From positions 201-64,200 of the forward strand of contig NZ_MOXD01000010.1 of the NCBI RefSeq assembly GCF_001976145.1: a stretch of 64,000 nt of DNA, written 5' to 3'. A program made the translations under genes and the position numbers. Below, piece by piece: positions 36,908 to 47,487 of this stretch. The notes beneath the pieces are model-generated. The model saw only the letters and a program-made list of their open reading frames with translations. It did not search any database and was not told the DNA's origin. The first letter of the stretch is position 1. Every line of letters starts with the position of its first letter. The DNA is from Serratia oryzae (GTDB taxonomy: Bacteria; Pseudomonadota; Gammaproteobacteria; Enterobacterales; Enterobacteriaceae).

Positions 36908-37774
36908 TTATTCCGGCTGTTCGGCCGATTTCGCCACGTGACGGACATGCACGTCCATCTGCGGGCATGGCACCGCAATCTGGTTAATATCCAACTGACG
37001 TTTGAAATTTTCCATCAGATCAAAATAGACGTCCCAGAACTCGGCGTTGGTGGTCCAGCAGCGGGTGACAAAATTCAGCGCCGGCGGCGCCATTTCATTC
37101 AGGCGCACGGTGACGCCCTTGTCGTGCATGATGCGCTTGTCAGCAGCAATCACGTCGCCCAATACCTGTTTCACCCGATCGACGTCGGCGCTGTAGGCGA
37201 CCGCCACCACGATATCCACACGGCGATTTGGTTCACGCGAGAAGTTGATGATATTGCCAGCGATGATTTTACCGTTCGGCACCACGATGATTTTGTTATC
37301 AGCCGTGCGCAGAGTAGTAGAGAAAATCTGCACCTGATCGACCGTACCAGCCACGCCGCCCAAATCGACAAACTCACCGGCACGCAGTGGGCGGAAGGCA
37401 ACCAGCAGCACGCCCGCCGCAAAGTTGGACAACGATCCCTGCAGCGCCAAGCCAATAGCCAAACCCGCAGCACCCAAGACGGCAATCACCGACGTGGTTT
37501 GCACACCAATCCGCCCCAGCACCGCGATCAGCGTAAACGCCAGAATACTGTAACGCACCATCGCAGCGAGGAAATCTGCCACCGTGGCATCGATGCCGCG
37601 CAGTTTCATAACGCGATTGACCGCATTACTGATGACGCGCGCAATGATAGAACCGATGATGAAAATGACGATCGCAGCAACGATGTTTACCGCGTACTGG
37701 ATCAACAGATCCTGATGATCCACCAACCAGCTGCCAGCGCTATTGATGTCCTCAATAATATTAAGATCTTTCAT
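36908..37774 (-). CDS. mscS: Small-conductance mechanosensitive channel MscS
   Basis: Heptameric inner-membrane channel that opens under membrane tension to release solutes on osmotic downshock. 288 residues with three N-terminal transmembrane helices. The pore-lining TM3 has the Gly/Ala-rich [20 protein letters not shown] motif, followed by a large cytoplasmic cage. In E. coli its neighbours are argO and fbaA; here argO lies 13 kb away on the other side of the carbohydrate island. Confidence 0.97.
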   Translation of the reverse strand: MKDLNIIEDINSAGSWLVDHQDLLIQYAVNIVAAIVIFIIGSIIARVISNAVNRVMKLRGIDATVADFLAAMVRYSILAFTLIAVLGRIGVQTTSVIAVLGAAGLAIGLALQGSLSNFAAGVLLVAFRPLRAGEFVDLGGVAGTVDQVQIFSTTLRTADNKIIVVPNGKIIAGNIINFSREPNRRVDIVVAVAYSADVDRVKQVLGDVIAADKRIMHDKGVTVRLNEMAPPALNFVTRCWTTNAEFWDVYFDLMENFKRQLDINQIAVPCPQMDVHVRHVAKSAEQPE

Positions 37775-38023
37775 TCTAATACCCTACTTTATTCCCCCAA
37801 TCGGGTGGGGATTCGCAACAATACTGACCACAATACCGCCAGTAAGGAAACCACGCCTTTAAGGGTAACCAACATTCCTCCCCTACGCCAACCACTACAA
37901 GTAAAATAACCCTCTGTTCTCTCTAAGTTATCTTATCTATTCTGACAACAATCGCGTTGGTGAAAGTCGAAAATAAGGAACGCCTGTAGTGATTAACGTC
38001 GGTGCCGGGTTACTGAAGCGGCA

Positions 38024-38056
38024 ACAAAAAAGGCCCCCAGATGGGAGCCTTTCAGC
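38024..38056 (-). terminator. fbaA terminator
   Basis: Stem AAAGGCTCCC / GGGGGCCTTT read on the minus strand (about 38028-38051), with an ATCT loop and six T residues. It lies 25 bp past the fbaA stop. Confidence 0.88.
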
Positions 38057-38073
38057 ATCAAGAAAAACAAATA

Positions 38074-39153
38074 TTACAGCACGTTTACGGCGTTCAAATC
38101 TTTAAAAGCCTGTTCCAGACGGATAATCATAGAAGTCTGGGCAGCGCGCAGCCATACGCGTGGATCGTAGTATTTCTTGTTCGGCTGATCTGCGCCTTTA
38201 GGGTTACCCAACTGGCCCTGCAGATAAGCTTCGTTCTCTTTGTAGTAGTTCAAGATGCCTTCCCATGTTGCCCACTGGGTATCGGTATCGATGTTCATCT
38301 TGATCACGCCATAGCTAACGGATTCTTTGATCTCTGCGTCGCTGGAACCCGAACCGCCGTGGAACACGAAGTTCAGGCTGTTGTGCGGCAGATTGAATTT
38401 CTTGGACACGTAAGCCTGAGAATCACGCAGGATGGTTGGGGTCAGCTTCACGTTACCTGGCTTGTACACACCGTGTACGTTACCGAAGGACGCCGCGATG
38501 GTGAAATTCGGGCTGATAGCGTTCAGTTTTTCGTAGGCATAAGCCACGTCTTCTGGCTGAGTGTACAGTGCGGAAGCGTCCATATGGCTGTTGTCTACGC
38601 CATCTTCTTCACCACCGGTGCAACCCAGTTCGATTTCCAGCGTCATACCGATCTTCGCCATGCGAGTCAGGTACTTGCTGCAAATTTCAATGTTTTCTTC
38701 CAGGGATTCTTCAGACAGATCGATCATGTGAGAAGAGAACAGCGGTTTGCCGGTGGCAGCAAAGTGTTTTTCACCCGCATCCAACAGGCCGTCCAGCCAT
38801 GGCAGCAGTTTCTTCGCACAGTGGTCGGTATGCAGAATCACCGGCACGCCATAATGTTCAGCCATCTGGTGAACGTGGTGTGCGCCAGAGATCGCGCCCA
38901 GAATGGCTGCACCCTGTGGAATATCCGTTTTCACGCCTTTGCCAGCGATAAACGCAGCGCCGCCGTTAGAGAACTGAACGATCACCGGAGCGCGCACCTT
39001 CGCGGCTGTTTCCAGCACGGCGTTGATCGAGTCGGTACCCACGCAGTTTACCGCTGGCAGAGCAAAGTTGTTCTCTTTAGCGATTGCGAATACTTTCTGA
39101 ACGTCATCACCGGTGATCACACCAGGTTTTACGAAATCAAATATTTTAGACAT
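38074..39153 (-). CDS. fbaA: Fructose-bisphosphate aldolase class II FbaA
   Basis: Zinc aldolase of glycolysis and gluconeogenesis that cleaves fructose 1,6-bisphosphate. 359 residues, as in E. coli. Zinc and catalytic residues are visible in VILHTDHCAKK (Asp and His), GNVHGVY (His) and FHGGSGSS (His). NIDTDTQW is the phosphate-binding end of the barrel. Third gene of epd-pgk-fbaA, which in E. coli is a single transcription unit with extra promoters. Confidence 0.98.
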   Translation of the reverse strand: MSKIFDFVKPGVITGDDVQKVFAIAKENNFALPAVNCVGTDSINAVLETAAKVRAPVIVQFSNGGAAFIAGKGVKTDIPQGAAILGAISGAHHVHQMAEHYGVPVILHTDHCAKKLLPWLDGLLDAGEKHFAATGKPLFSSHMIDLSEESLEENIEICSKYLTRMAKIGMTLEIELGCTGGEEDGVDNSHMDASALYTQPEDVAYAYEKLNAISPNFTIAASFGNVHGVYKPGNVKLTPTILRDSQAYVSKKFNLPHNSLNFVFHGGSGSSDAEIKESVSYGVIKMNIDTDTQWATWEGILNYYKENEAYLQGQLGNPKGADQPNKKYYDPRVWLRAAQTSMIIRLEQAFKDLNAVNVL

Positions 39154-39325
39154 GCGACTTTGTCCTGTTTCGTTGGCCGTTTATACCCTTCATTTTCAAA
39201 CTATTGCACCGTTGGCAGCCGCTTGAAATCTGACGGGTAGGGATGGAAATCTATGTTACGTACCGCACCGCAATATGCCGGGCGGTACAAAGCAAACGGG
39301 CGGCTTACGCCCCCCGTCATCTGAA

Positions 39326-40489
39326 TCACTTCTTAGCACGCTCTTCCAGCATCACCACTGCTGGCAGCTGTTTCCCTTCCACGAACTCGAGGAAAGCACC
39401 GCCGCCGGTAGAGATGTAGGAGATTTTGTCAGCAATACCGAACAGATCGATCGCTGCCAGAGTGTCGCCGCCGCCTGCAATGGAGAAGGCTTCGCTATCT
39501 GCGATAGCGCGAGCGACAATTTCGGTGCCCTTACGGAAGTTAGGGAACTCGAATACGCCAACCGGGCCATTCCACAGAATGGTTTTAGCGTCTTTCAGGA
39601 TCTTGGCCAAACGCTCGGCAGAAACGTCGCCCAGATCCAGAATTTGTTCGTCGTCTTTGATCTCGCTGGCAGGCTTCAGGGTCGCCACCGCGGTTTCAGA
39701 GAACTCGGTTGCTACACGCACATCGGTAGGCACCGGAATATCACAGGTTTCCAGCAGCTTCTTCGCTTCTGGGATCAGATCGGCTTCGTACAGGGATTTA
39801 CCGACGTTGTGGCCTTGCGCGGCGACGAAGGTGTTGGCAATACCACCACCCACGATCAGCTGATCGGCAATCTTGGACAGAGAATCCAGAACGGTCAGCT
39901 TGGTAGAGACTTTAGAGCCCCCGACGATCGCCACCATCGGACGCGCAGGGTTACCCAGAGCTTTACCCAACGCTTCCAGCTCGGCAGACAGCAGCGGGCC
40001 AGCACAGGCCACAGGAGCAAACTTGCCCACGCCGTGGGTTGAAGCCTGCGCGCGGTGCGCGGTGCCGAAGGCGTCCATCACGTACACGTCGCACAGCGCC
40101 GCATATTTCTTGGACAGGGCTTCGTCGTCTTTCTTTTCGCCTTTGTTGAAGCGCACGTTTTCCAGAACAACCAGTTCACCTGCAGCAACGTCAACGCCGT
40201 CCAGGTAATCCTTTGCCAGGCGCACTGGGGATTTCATGTGTTCTTTCAGGTAGTTCACCACCGGCAGTAGGGAGTACTCTTCGTTGTACTCGCCTTCGGT
40301 AGGACGGCCCAGATGCGAAGTGACCATCACGTGCGCGCCTTGCTTCAGCGCAGCTTCAATGGTCGGCAGGGAGGCACGGATACGCGCATCGGAAGTCACT
40401 TTACCGTCTTTTACTGGAACGTTCAGATCGGAACGGATCAGAACGCGCTTACCGGCCAGATCCAGATCGGTCATCTTGATTACAGACAT
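39326..40489 (-). CDS. pgk: Phosphoglycerate kinase Pgk
   Basis: Transfers phosphate from 1,3-bisphosphoglycerate to ADP in glycolysis. ATG 40489 ([25 protein letters not shown], with GAGGG before it) gives 387 residues, the E. coli length. [11 protein letters not shown] and the nucleotide-binding [12 protein letters not shown] and [10 protein letters not shown] motifs are intact. An 18-codon upstream extension towards epd was rejected. Lies 72 bp behind epd. Confidence 0.98.
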   Translation of the reverse strand: MSVIKMTDLDLAGKRVLIRSDLNVPVKDGKVTSDARIRASLPTIEAALKQGAHVMVTSHLGRPTEGEYNEEYSLLPVVNYLKEHMKSPVRLAKDYLDGVDVAAGELVVLENVRFNKGEKKDDEALSKKYAALCDVYVMDAFGTAHRAQASTHGVGKFAPVACAGPLLSAELEALGKALGNPARPMVAIVGGSKVSTKLTVLDSLSKIADQLIVGGGIANTFVAAQGHNVGKSLYEADLIPEAKKLLETCDIPVPTDVRVATEFSETAVATLKPASEIKDDEQILDLGDVSAERLAKILKDAKTILWNGPVGVFEFPNFRKGTEIVARAIADSEAFSIAGGGDTLAAIDLFGIADKISYISTGGGAFLEFVEGKQLPAVVMLEERAKK

Positions 40490-40561
40490 GGTGAACCCTC
40501 TTGGTTGATTCTCTATAAAATTGCCTGAGCGGCACATCAACACGGCGTTGATGGTGCCTGA

Positions 40562-41578
40562 TTAGAAACCGCTTGCGGCCATTGCCTGTGTTGTATCCAA
40601 CATCCGGTTGGCAAAGCCCCATTCATTATCGCACCAGACCAAGGTCTTTATCAGGTGCTGCCCGCTGACCCGAGTCTGCGTGCCATCAACGATGGCGCTG
40701 TGCGGGTCGTGGTTAAAATCGATCGAAACTAATGGTAGTTCGGTGTAGTCAACTATACCACGAAATGATCCCCTTGCGGCCTTTTGCAACAACTGGTTGA
40801 CCTCTGTCACTAACACCTTGGCACTCACGCTGACGCTGAGATCAATGGCCGTGACGTTGATCGTCGGCACACGCACGGAAATCGCTTCAAAACGATCGCA
40901 AAACTGCGGGAAGATGCGCGTGATGCCGGCAGCAAGCTTGGTGTCGACCGGAATAATCGACTGGCTCGCCGCGCGGGTACGCCGCAAATCCTGGTGATAA
41001 GCATCTATCACCGGCTGATCGTTCATCGAGGAGTGGATGGTGGTCACCGTACCGGATTCGATGCTGTAGGCATCGTCCAGCAGTTTGATAATCGGAATAA
41101 TGCAGTTGGTGGTACAGGATGCATTGGAGACGATACGGTGTTCGCCACGCAGCGTCTGGTGGTTAACCCCAAACACGATGGTGGCATCCAGATCGTTGCC
41201 CCCCGGATGGGCAAACAGCACCTTCTTCGCACCGGCGGCCAAGTGGGCCTCACCCTCGGCACGGCTGCCGTACACACCGCTGCAGTCCAGCACCACGTCC
41301 ACGCCCAACTCGCCCCAGGGCAGCTGCTCCAGCGCCGGTTGATGCAACAACCGGATGCTGTCATCCCCGACGATCAGCATCTCCGCCTCCTGGCGCACAT
41401 CCCAGGCAAAGCGGCCATGGCTGGAGTCATACTTCAGCAGGTGGGCCATCCCTTCGGCATTCGCCAGTTCGTTGATGGCCACTACGGAAATTTCAGCGTG
41501 TCGTCCCGATTCGTACAGTGCGCGTAAAACGCTGCGGCCGATGCGGCCAAAGCCGTTTATCGCTATGCGGATTGTCAT
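40562..41578 (-). CDS. epd: D-erythrose-4-phosphate dehydrogenase Epd (GapB)
   Basis: NAD-dependent oxidation of erythrose 4-phosphate to 4-phosphoerythronate, the first step of pyridoxal phosphate biosynthesis in gamma-proteobacteria. 338 residues, GAPDH fold with [17 protein letters not shown] at the N-terminus and the catalytic Cys in NASCTTNCI. The start of the pgk-fbaA gene group. Could be confused with GapA, but the gene order epd-pgk-fbaA is diagnostic. Confidence 0.97.
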   Translation of the reverse strand: MTIRIAINGFGRIGRSVLRALYESGRHAEISVVAINELANAEGMAHLLKYDSSHGRFAWDVRQEAEMLIVGDDSIRLLHQPALEQLPWGELGVDVVLDCSGVYGSRAEGEAHLAAGAKKVLFAHPGGNDLDATIVFGVNHQTLRGEHRIVSNASCTTNCIIPIIKLLDDAYSIESGTVTTIHSSMNDQPVIDAYHQDLRRTRAASQSIIPVDTKLAAGITRIFPQFCDRFEAISVRVPTINVTAIDLSVSVSAKVLVTEVNQLLQKAARGSFRGIVDYTELPLVSIDFNHDPHSAIVDGTQTRVSGQHLIKTLVWCDNEWGFANRMLDTTQAMAASGF

Positions 41579-42162
41579 GCTACTCCCTGAGAAAGGGCCT
41601 TCCCTGCCGATAAGGTTCCGGTCAAAGGTCGGGTTGTCGTTATCCGCCTAGAGTACTTTAGCGTACCGCCTGCTGTGAATCGCTGCATTACATTATTCGT
41701 CAAAACCTGTTGCTCATCGCAACCGCTCTCTCAGGCGTTTGAGTTGCGCACAACGCTAACTGAAACGCTTCAGCCGAGAATAAACCAAACTTTTGCTAAA
41801 AGGAACAGGTGTAACCCCCCGCCTGTCGAGTGAAGGGCTTTTTGCGAAGATAAAATGATCTAGCGCACATTTTTACCCCCTCATCCCCAATAGCATCGTC
41901 AACGCGGGCAGCCAACGCATGAGCAAGCGTCAATAGTCAGATACTTAAGATAAATTCAGCATTTATTGAGAGAAACTGTTAGCCTGTCGGGTGCCCCTGA
42001 CGGCGGGAAACCATCCGCTGCATGTTAAAGTATGACGGGTATGTGCCCTCCGGGTTGCAAGCTGCGGCGAGGTGTAGCCAACCGCGTGGCGTCTTGAAAG
42101 ACGATGGGCACGGATATAAGTCGCTATTTTTTGTGGTCAATGTTGCATAACAAGGAGCAGAA
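41579..42162. other. Non-coding gap upstream of epd, with degraded ERIC-like sequence
   Basis: 584 bp between the divergent epd and the small monooxygenase gene. The epd-pgk-fbaA promoter must lie on the left side. At 41905-42120 there are scattered ERIC-like fragments: GGCAGCCAACGCATGAGCAA at about 41908, AAAGTATGACGGGTAT at about 42027, and GTAGCCAACCGCG then CTTGAAAGACGATGGGCACG at about 42075-42110. They look like eroded copies. No ORF is convincing. Confidence 0.45.
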
Positions 42163-42450
42163 ATGAGTGAAGTTAAAGTAGTCGCCCTGATCAAAGCCCT
42201 GCCAGAACACCGCGCTGCCGTGGATAAAGCCGTGCGCGCCATGGTTGCTCCAAGCCGTTCTGAGCCAGGCTGCATCCAATATGATTTGCATGAAGAACAG
42301 GGCCATCCCGGCGCTTTCGTGTTTATCGAGCGTTGGACTTCTGAGCAGGCACTGAAAGAGCATATGGCGATGTCTTACCATGATGCCTTCCTGGCCGAGT
42401 TGGAAGGGAAACTGGTAAGCTTGGAAGTGAAAAAATTGACTCAGCTCTGA
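42163..42450 (+). CDS. Putative quinol monooxygenase, ABM domain
   Basis: 95-residue dimeric alpha-beta barrel protein of the antibiotic biosynthesis monooxygenase (ABM) superfamily, similar in outline to YgiN and LsrG. It has EPGCIQYDLHEEQGHPGAFVFIERWTSEQALKEHM, the usual core of the family. Substrate unknown. AAGGAG lies 8 bp before the ATG, and a bidirectional terminator shared with tktA follows. E. coli has no equivalent at this position. Confidence 0.85.
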   Translation: MSEVKVVALIKALPEHRAAVDKAVRAMVAPSRSEPGCIQYDLHEEQGHPGAFVFIERWTSEQALKEHMAMSYHDAFLAELEGKLVSLEVKKLTQL

Positions 42451-42456
42451 GTCAGT

Positions 42457-42482
42457 AAAAGCCCGGGGAACCGGGCTTTTGA
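42457..42482. terminator. Bidirectional terminator, ABM gene and tktA
   Basis: Perfect 10-bp stem AAAAGCCCGG / CCGGGCTTTT around a GGAA loop (42457-42480). T tracts are present on both strands. Confidence 0.88.
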
Positions 42483-42538
42483 TCGTCGTTCAAACCTGCG
42501 GGAAAACCCATGGGAGCGGTATACCGCTCCCGGCAGAT

Positions 42539-44533
42539 TTATTTCAACAGCGCTTTCGCCTTAGCCACCACATTGTCGACAGTGAAGCCGAACTCTTTGA
42601 ACAGCAGATCCGCTGGAGCAGACTCACCGAAGGTGTGCATCCCTACGATCGCGCCATTCAGGCCCACGTACTTGTACCAGTAATCCGCGATACCTGCTTC
42701 GACCGCAACGCGGGCAGTCACGGAAGATGGCAGCACAGATTCGCGGTAGGCTGCGTCCTGCTTGTCGAACGCGTCGGTAGACGGCATTGAGACTACGCGC
42801 ACTTTACGCCCTTCGGCGCTCAGTTTGTCAGCCGCTTGTACGGTAATCCCTACTTCAGAACCGGTCGCGATCAGGATCACTTCTGGGGTGCCCGCGCAAT
42901 CTTTCAGCACATAAGCCCCACGGTAAACGTTCGCCAACTGCTCGGCGGTACGCGGCTGCTGGGTCAGATTCTGACGCGAGAATACCAGCGTGGTCGGGCC
43001 GTCGTTGCGTTCGATACCGTACTGCCAGGCAACCGCAGACTCCACCTGGTCACAAGGGCGCCAGGTGCTCATGTTTGGCGTCACGCGCAGGCTGGCCAGT
43101 TGTTCAACCGGCTGGTGCGTCGGGCCGTCTTCACCCAGACCGATCGAGTCGTGAGTGTAGACAAACACGTTGCGCAGTTTCATCAATGCCGCCATACGCA
43201 CCGCGTTACGGGCATATTCCACAAACATCAGGAAGGTTGCAGAGTACGGCAGGAAACCACCATGCAGCGCGATACCGTTGGTGATGGCGGTCATGCCGAA
43301 TTCGCGCACGCCGTAGTGGATGTAGTTACCCGCCGGGTCATCGCTCAGCGATTTGGAGCCAGACCACATGGTCAGGTTGCTCGGTGCCAGGTCAGCGGAG
43401 CCGCCGAGGAACTCTGGCAGCACTTTACCAAACGCTTCCAGCGCGTTCTGCGAGGCTTTACGGCTGGCAATGTTGGCCGGGTTGGCCTGCAGTTGCTCAA
43501 CAAACGTCTGCGCTTCGGCTTTCCAGTTGGCAGGCAGTTCACCGTTCATACGGCGTTTGAACTCGGCAGCCAGCTCTGGGAAGGCCTTGGCGTAGGCAGC
43601 AAACTTGTCGTTCCAGGCCGCTTCTTTCGCCTTGCCTGCTTCTTTGGCATCCCATTGGGCATAGATATCCTGTGGGATCTCAAAGGCCGGGTAGTTCCAC
43701 CCCAACTGCACGCGAGCCGCAGCCACTTCGGCTTCACCCAGCGGAGCACCGTGGGAATCGTGAGTGCCAGCCTTGTTTGGGGAACCGAAACCGATGATGG
43801 TTTTGCACATCAGCAGAGAAGGCTTGTCGGTAACCTTATGGGCTTCTTCGATCGCCGCCTTGATGGCATCGCTGTTGTGGCCGTCAACACCGCGCACCAC
43901 GTGCCAGCCGTAGGCTTCGAAACGCTTGGCGGTGTCGTCGGTGAACCAGCCTTCTACGTGGCCGTCGATAGAGATGCCGTTGTCATCATAAAACGCGGTC
44001 AGCTTGCCGAGCTTCATGGTGCCAGCCAGCGAGCAGGCTTCGTGAGAGATACCTTCCATCATGCAGCCGTCACCCATAAAGGCATAGGTGTGGTGATCGA
44101 CGATCTCATGGCCTGGGCGGTTGAACTGCGCGGCCAGCGTGCGTTCGGCAATGGCAAAACCAATGGCGTTGGCGATACCCTGGCCCAGTGGACCGGTGGT
44201 GGTTTCTACCCCTGGGGTATAACCGTATTCCGGGTGCCCTGGGGTTTTAGAATGCAGTTGACGGAAGTTTTCCAGTTCGCTCATCGGCAGATCGTAGCCG
44301 GTGAGGTGCAGCAGGCTGTAAATCAACATGGAGCCATGGCCGTTGGACAACACGAAACGGTCACGGTCAGCCCAGTGCGGGTTGGTCGGATTATGCTTCA
44401 GGTAGTCACGCCACAGGACTTCGGCGATATCTGCCATCCCCATAGGGGCCCCAGGGTGGCCGGAATTGGCTTTTTGCACGGCATCCATGCTAAGGGCGCG
44501 GATCGCGTTGGCAAGCTCTTTACGAGAGGACAT
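42539..44533 (-). CDS. tktA: Transketolase TktA
   Basis: Thiamine diphosphate enzyme of the non-oxidative pentose phosphate pathway that transfers two-carbon units from ketoses such as D-xylulose 5-phosphate. 664 residues, near the E. coli length. ThDP/metal motif [18 protein letters not shown] at about 155, the invariant Glu of the second domain in [17 protein letters not shown], and catalytic His residues are intact. It would receive the product of the yia cluster. The long open frame on the opposite strand is a codon-bias shadow. Confidence 0.98.
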   Translation of the reverse strand: MSSRKELANAIRALSMDAVQKANSGHPGAPMGMADIAEVLWRDYLKHNPTNPHWADRDRFVLSNGHGSMLIYSLLHLTGYDLPMSELENFRQLHSKTPGHPEYGYTPGVETTTGPLGQGIANAIGFAIAERTLAAQFNRPGHEIVDHHTYAFMGDGCMMEGISHEACSLAGTMKLGKLTAFYDDNGISIDGHVEGWFTDDTAKRFEAYGWHVVRGVDGHNSDAIKAAIEEAHKVTDKPSLLMCKTIIGFGSPNKAGTHDSHGAPLGEAEVAAARVQLGWNYPAFEIPQDIYAQWDAKEAGKAKEAAWNDKFAAYAKAFPELAAEFKRRMNGELPANWKAEAQTFVEQLQANPANIASRKASQNALEAFGKVLPEFLGGSADLAPSNLTMWSGSKSLSDDPAGNYIHYGVREFGMTAITNGIALHGGFLPYSATFLMFVEYARNAVRMAALMKLRNVFVYTHDSIGLGEDGPTHQPVEQLASLRVTPNMSTWRPCDQVESAVAWQYGIERNDGPTTLVFSRQNLTQQPRTAEQLANVYRGAYVLKDCAGTPEVILIATGSEVGITVQAADKLSAEGRKVRVVSMPSTDAFDKQDAAYRESVLPSSVTARVAVEAGIADYWYKYVGLNGAIVGMHTFGESAPADLLFKEFGFTVDNVVAKAKALLK

Positions 44534-44830
44534 GTTTTACTCCAGGTCGGATTAAAAAAGCAGTCTAGTTTTCTATTTTCTCAGACTCAGCATTAAAACG
44601 GCAATCCCTAATGCCGAATGAGAGTGAGTTCACAACTTATTATACCCGTTGCATTTCGCAAGACAGATACCTTAACTGCCTATTGAAACGATTGGGCATG
44701 GCACGTTAGGCCCGTTTTTCGGAATAACACTATTTCCACAATACTTGGCGTACAATAGGCTCATGCGGCAGAAATGACGTCGACAAACAAGGCACACACC
44801 ACCTTTTTACTATCATGGGAAGATAGCTTT

Positions 44831-45583
44831 ATGAAGATCCGTACTTCTTTGATTGCATTGAGCATGACCACTCTGTTGAGCGGCTGCCAGAACCTCAATA
44901 CCGACACGCTGATGCAATCTGGAGCACAGGCCTTTCAGGCCGCCACGTTGAGTAACGATGATGTCAAAGCGCTAAGTGATAAATCCTGCGCCGAGATGGA
45001 CAGCCAGGCGCAAATCGCGCCAGCAAACAGCCCCTACGCACAGCGCCTGAACAAGATCGCTGCCGCACTGGGTGATAATATCGACGGAACTACCGCCAAC
45101 TACAAGGTTTACCTGACGAAAGACGTAAATGCCTGGGCGATGGCCAACGGTTGTATCCGCGTTTACAGCGGCCTGATGGATATCATGAACGACAACGAGG
45201 TCGAAGGCGTTCTTGGTCACGAAATCGGCCACGTCGCACTGGGCCATACCCGTAAAGCCATGCAGGTGGCTTATGGCACCGTGGCGTTGCGCACAGCCGC
45301 CTCTTCAGCGGGTGGCATTGTAGGTTCACTGTCTGAATCGCAGTTGGCCGATCTGGGTGAAAAACTGGTGAACGCCCAGTTCTCACAGAAGCAAGAAAGC
45401 CAGGCTGACGATTATTCGTTTGATTTGCTGAAGAAACGCGGTATCGATCCGAACGGATTGGTGACCAGCTTCGAGAAGCTGGCGCAGATGGAAGGGAACC
45501 GCAAGAGCAGCATGTTTGACGGCCACCCACCTTCAGAAGCCCGCGCGCAGCATATCCGTGAGCGCATTGCCGCCGGGAAATAA
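44831..45583 (+). CDS. loiP: Metalloprotease LoiP (YggG), outer membrane lipoprotein
   Basis: M48-family zinc metallopeptidase, induced in E. coli by low osmolarity. Precursor of 250 residues with a lipoprotein signal and lipobox LLSGC (Cys at about residue 18), zinc motif GHEIGHVALGH (HExxH with His+Glu), and the third ligand region ESQADDYSFDLL. ATG 44831 was chosen because it places the signal peptide at the N-terminus. An open 19-codon extension is rejected. In E. coli speB is next to it; here 17 kb intervene. Confidence 0.95.
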   Translation: MKIRTSLIALSMTTLLSGCQNLNTDTLMQSGAQAFQAATLSNDDVKALSDKSCAEMDSQAQIAPANSPYAQRLNKIAAALGDNIDGTTANYKVYLTKDVNAWAMANGCIRVYSGLMDIMNDNEVEGVLGHEIGHVALGHTRKAMQVAYGTVALRTAASSAGGIVGSLSESQLADLGEKLVNAQFSQKQESQADDYSFDLLKKRGIDPNGLVTSFEKLAQMEGNRKSSMFDGHPPSEARAQHIRERIAAGK

Positions 45584-45584
45584 T

Positions 45585-45757
45585 CCCCTCACCCTAACCC
45601 TCTCCCCCAGGGAGAGGGTACTCACCGTGCTACAGATTAACTTCTGAATCTCACCAATACATCGCATCAATTTCTTCTCCTTGGGATTAACCTCTGCGTC
45701 TCACCAAGACACCGCACTAACTCCCTCTCCCTGGGGGAGAGGGGCGGGGTGAGGGGG
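45585..45757. repeat. Palindromic REP-like pair, tails outward, around a 50-bp tandem duplication
   Basis: Left unit CCCCTCACCCTAACCCTCTCCC...GGGAGAGGG (45585-45618) and right unit CCCTCTCCC...GGGAGAGG...GGTGAGGGG (45723-45757) are the same palindromes as at 31522-31609, but with the CCCCTCACC tails pointing outward. Between them lie two imperfect direct copies of 50 bp, 45635-45684 and 45685-45734, each starting GATTAAC and ending TGG. The second copy runs into the right hairpin. Confidence 0.75.
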
Positions 45758-45808
45758 AAGCCGCTTATCAGGTAACCGACAAAACGGTGTTACTCCCCCA
45801 TCAAATCA

Positions 45809-47446
45809 TCAATACAGCTTCTGCGGTGGCCCGGCAAACGTCAGCGGCCCGACGCTCTTCATATCTACTTCCACTACCGACGGCCCCGGATAGTTGATCG
45901 CCTCTGCCAGCACACCGCTGAATTGCGCAGCATCGCTGACTTTCCAGGCTTTCAGCCCCATCGCTTCGGCCACCTGGCAGAATGCCGGGGTATGCAGATC
46001 GTTATAGTACTGACGCCCGGCGAAATACTTGTCCTGAATGCCGCGCATCACGCCATAGCCGCCGTCGTTCATGATCAGCAACGTGATATTGGCCTGCTCC
46101 TGCGCCATGGTCGCCAGTTCGCCCAGCCCCAGCGCCAAGCCACCGTCCCCCACCAGCCCGACCACTTTGCGCTGCGGATTGGCAATCGCGGTGCCAATCG
46201 CCATCGGCAACCCCATGCCGATCGCCCCGGCCAAGGAGTGGATATTACACAGCGGAGCGATCGCCCGGAACAGGCGGCTGCCCCATACGCTGCCAGAGAC
46301 GGTGATATCGCGCACCAGCAGGCCATCTGCGGGCAGTGCAGCAGCAATTGCATCGTTCAATTTGGCATACTCACCCGATTGCTGGCGTAACGCCGCTTCG
46401 GCCTGCTGCACCGCCTGAGCGATCTCAGCGTCCCATTCGGCATTCACCTTCTCACCCGGTGCCAAGCGCGCCGCCAGGGCGCTGAGCAGTGCGCCACAGT
46501 CACCATTGACCTGCTCATCCGCTACGTAGTTGCGGTTGGCCGCCGCCGGATCGATATCAATCTGCACCAGCGGGCGCGGCAACGGCAGCGTCCAGGTGCG
46601 GGTTTCGTTGCTGCGCAGGCGGGAACCGGCCACCAGCGTCAAATCGCACTGTTTGAGGATCGCCTCAACGCTCGGCGAATTGTGGAAGGCGCGCAGGCTG
46701 CGCGGGTGGCTGTCCGGCAGAATGCCACGCCCGTGGGTGCTGGACATCACCACTACCCCCGCGTCCGCCAACTGTTTCACCGCCTCGCGGCAGGCCAGCG
46801 CGCCACCGCCAACCCACAGCAACGGGCGCTTGGCCTGTTTCACCTGCTGGTAAAGGCGTTCAACCGCCGCAGGGTTAGCCGCTGGCAACGCTGGCGGCTG
46901 TATCGCTTGACCAACCAGGTTAGCAGGCACCAGGCTGTTTTGAATATCGATCGGGATCTCCACCGCCACCGGGCCACAGGGCACGGTTTGCGCCTCCTTA
47001 ATTGCCCGCTGGATCACCGCCACCGCCTGTTCGGGGGAGTTCACCCGGTAAGCCTGCTTCGAACAGGCGCGCAGAAAACCCAGTTGATCTTTGGTTTCGT
47101 GGATAAACCCGGCGTCGGCATCCAGGTAAGCCTTTTCCACCTGGCCAGTAATGTGCAGCAGTGGCGTATTAGCATTCAGCGCTTCGATCATCGCCCCCAC
47201 CGCGTTACCCGCTCCGGCACCGGTGCTGGTCAGCGCCACGCCCAGGCCAGAGAAACGCCCGTGGGCATCTGCCATCGTCACTGCGCCAGCCTCGCCGCGC
47301 GCAGGCACAAAGCGGATCGCCCCGCGCTGCCCAACGGCATCGGCAATCGGCAGATTATGAATCGAGATAATGCCGTACATCGCGGCCACCTCGTACTGCT
47401 CCAGAGTTCGGGCTATCGCCTCACCAACCGTTATTTTTTCGCTCAT
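45809..47446 (-). CDS. ThDP-dependent enzyme (acetolactate synthase / benzoylformate decarboxylase family)
   Basis: 545 residues with the three-domain fold of ThDP decarboxylases and synthases. Glu52 in PARGEAGAVTMADAHGR is the conserved cofactor-activating glutamate. The ThDP-binding motif runs GDGGLALGLGE to MNDGGYG. No FAD-domain signature typical of true acetolactate synthase is obvious. It is the last gene of the island's minus-strand set. A 2-oxo acid decarboxylase or benzaldehyde-lyase-type role followed by the neighbouring aldehyde dehydrogenase would be coherent, but the substrate is unknown. Confidence 0.85.
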   Translation of the reverse strand: MSEKITVGEAIARTLEQYEVAAMYGIISIHNLPIADAVGQRGAIRFVPARGEAGAVTMADAHGRFSGLGVALTSTGAGAGNAVGAMIEALNANTPLLHITGQVEKAYLDADAGFIHETKDQLGFLRACSKQAYRVNSPEQAVAVIQRAIKEAQTVPCGPVAVEIPIDIQNSLVPANLVGQAIQPPALPAANPAAVERLYQQVKQAKRPLLWVGGGALACREAVKQLADAGVVVMSSTHGRGILPDSHPRSLRAFHNSPSVEAILKQCDLTLVAGSRLRSNETRTWTLPLPRPLVQIDIDPAAANRNYVADEQVNGDCGALLSALAARLAPGEKVNAEWDAEIAQAVQQAEAALRQQSGEYAKLNDAIAAALPADGLLVRDITVSGSVWGSRLFRAIAPLCNIHSLAGAIGMGLPMAIGTAIANPQRKVVGLVGDGGLALGLGELATMAQEQANITLLIMNDGGYGVMRGIQDKYFAGRQYYNDLHTPAFCQVAEAMGLKAWKVSDAAQFSGVLAEAINYPGPSVVEVDMKSVGPLTFAGPPQKLY

Positions 47447-47487
47447 TATCTGCCTTCTTAATTATCTGATGTCGTAGGGATCACAGC

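Noticed and set aside
42836-44596. 586-codon open frame on the strand opposite tktA
   Set aside because: It is a shadow of the highly biased tktA coding sequence. The translation resembles no protein family and has no ribosome binding site.
6549-45757. Repeated palindromic sequences as a CRISPR array or transposons
   Set aside because: They are ERIC and REP-like elements: single dispersed copies, no regular spacers, no cas or transposase genes.
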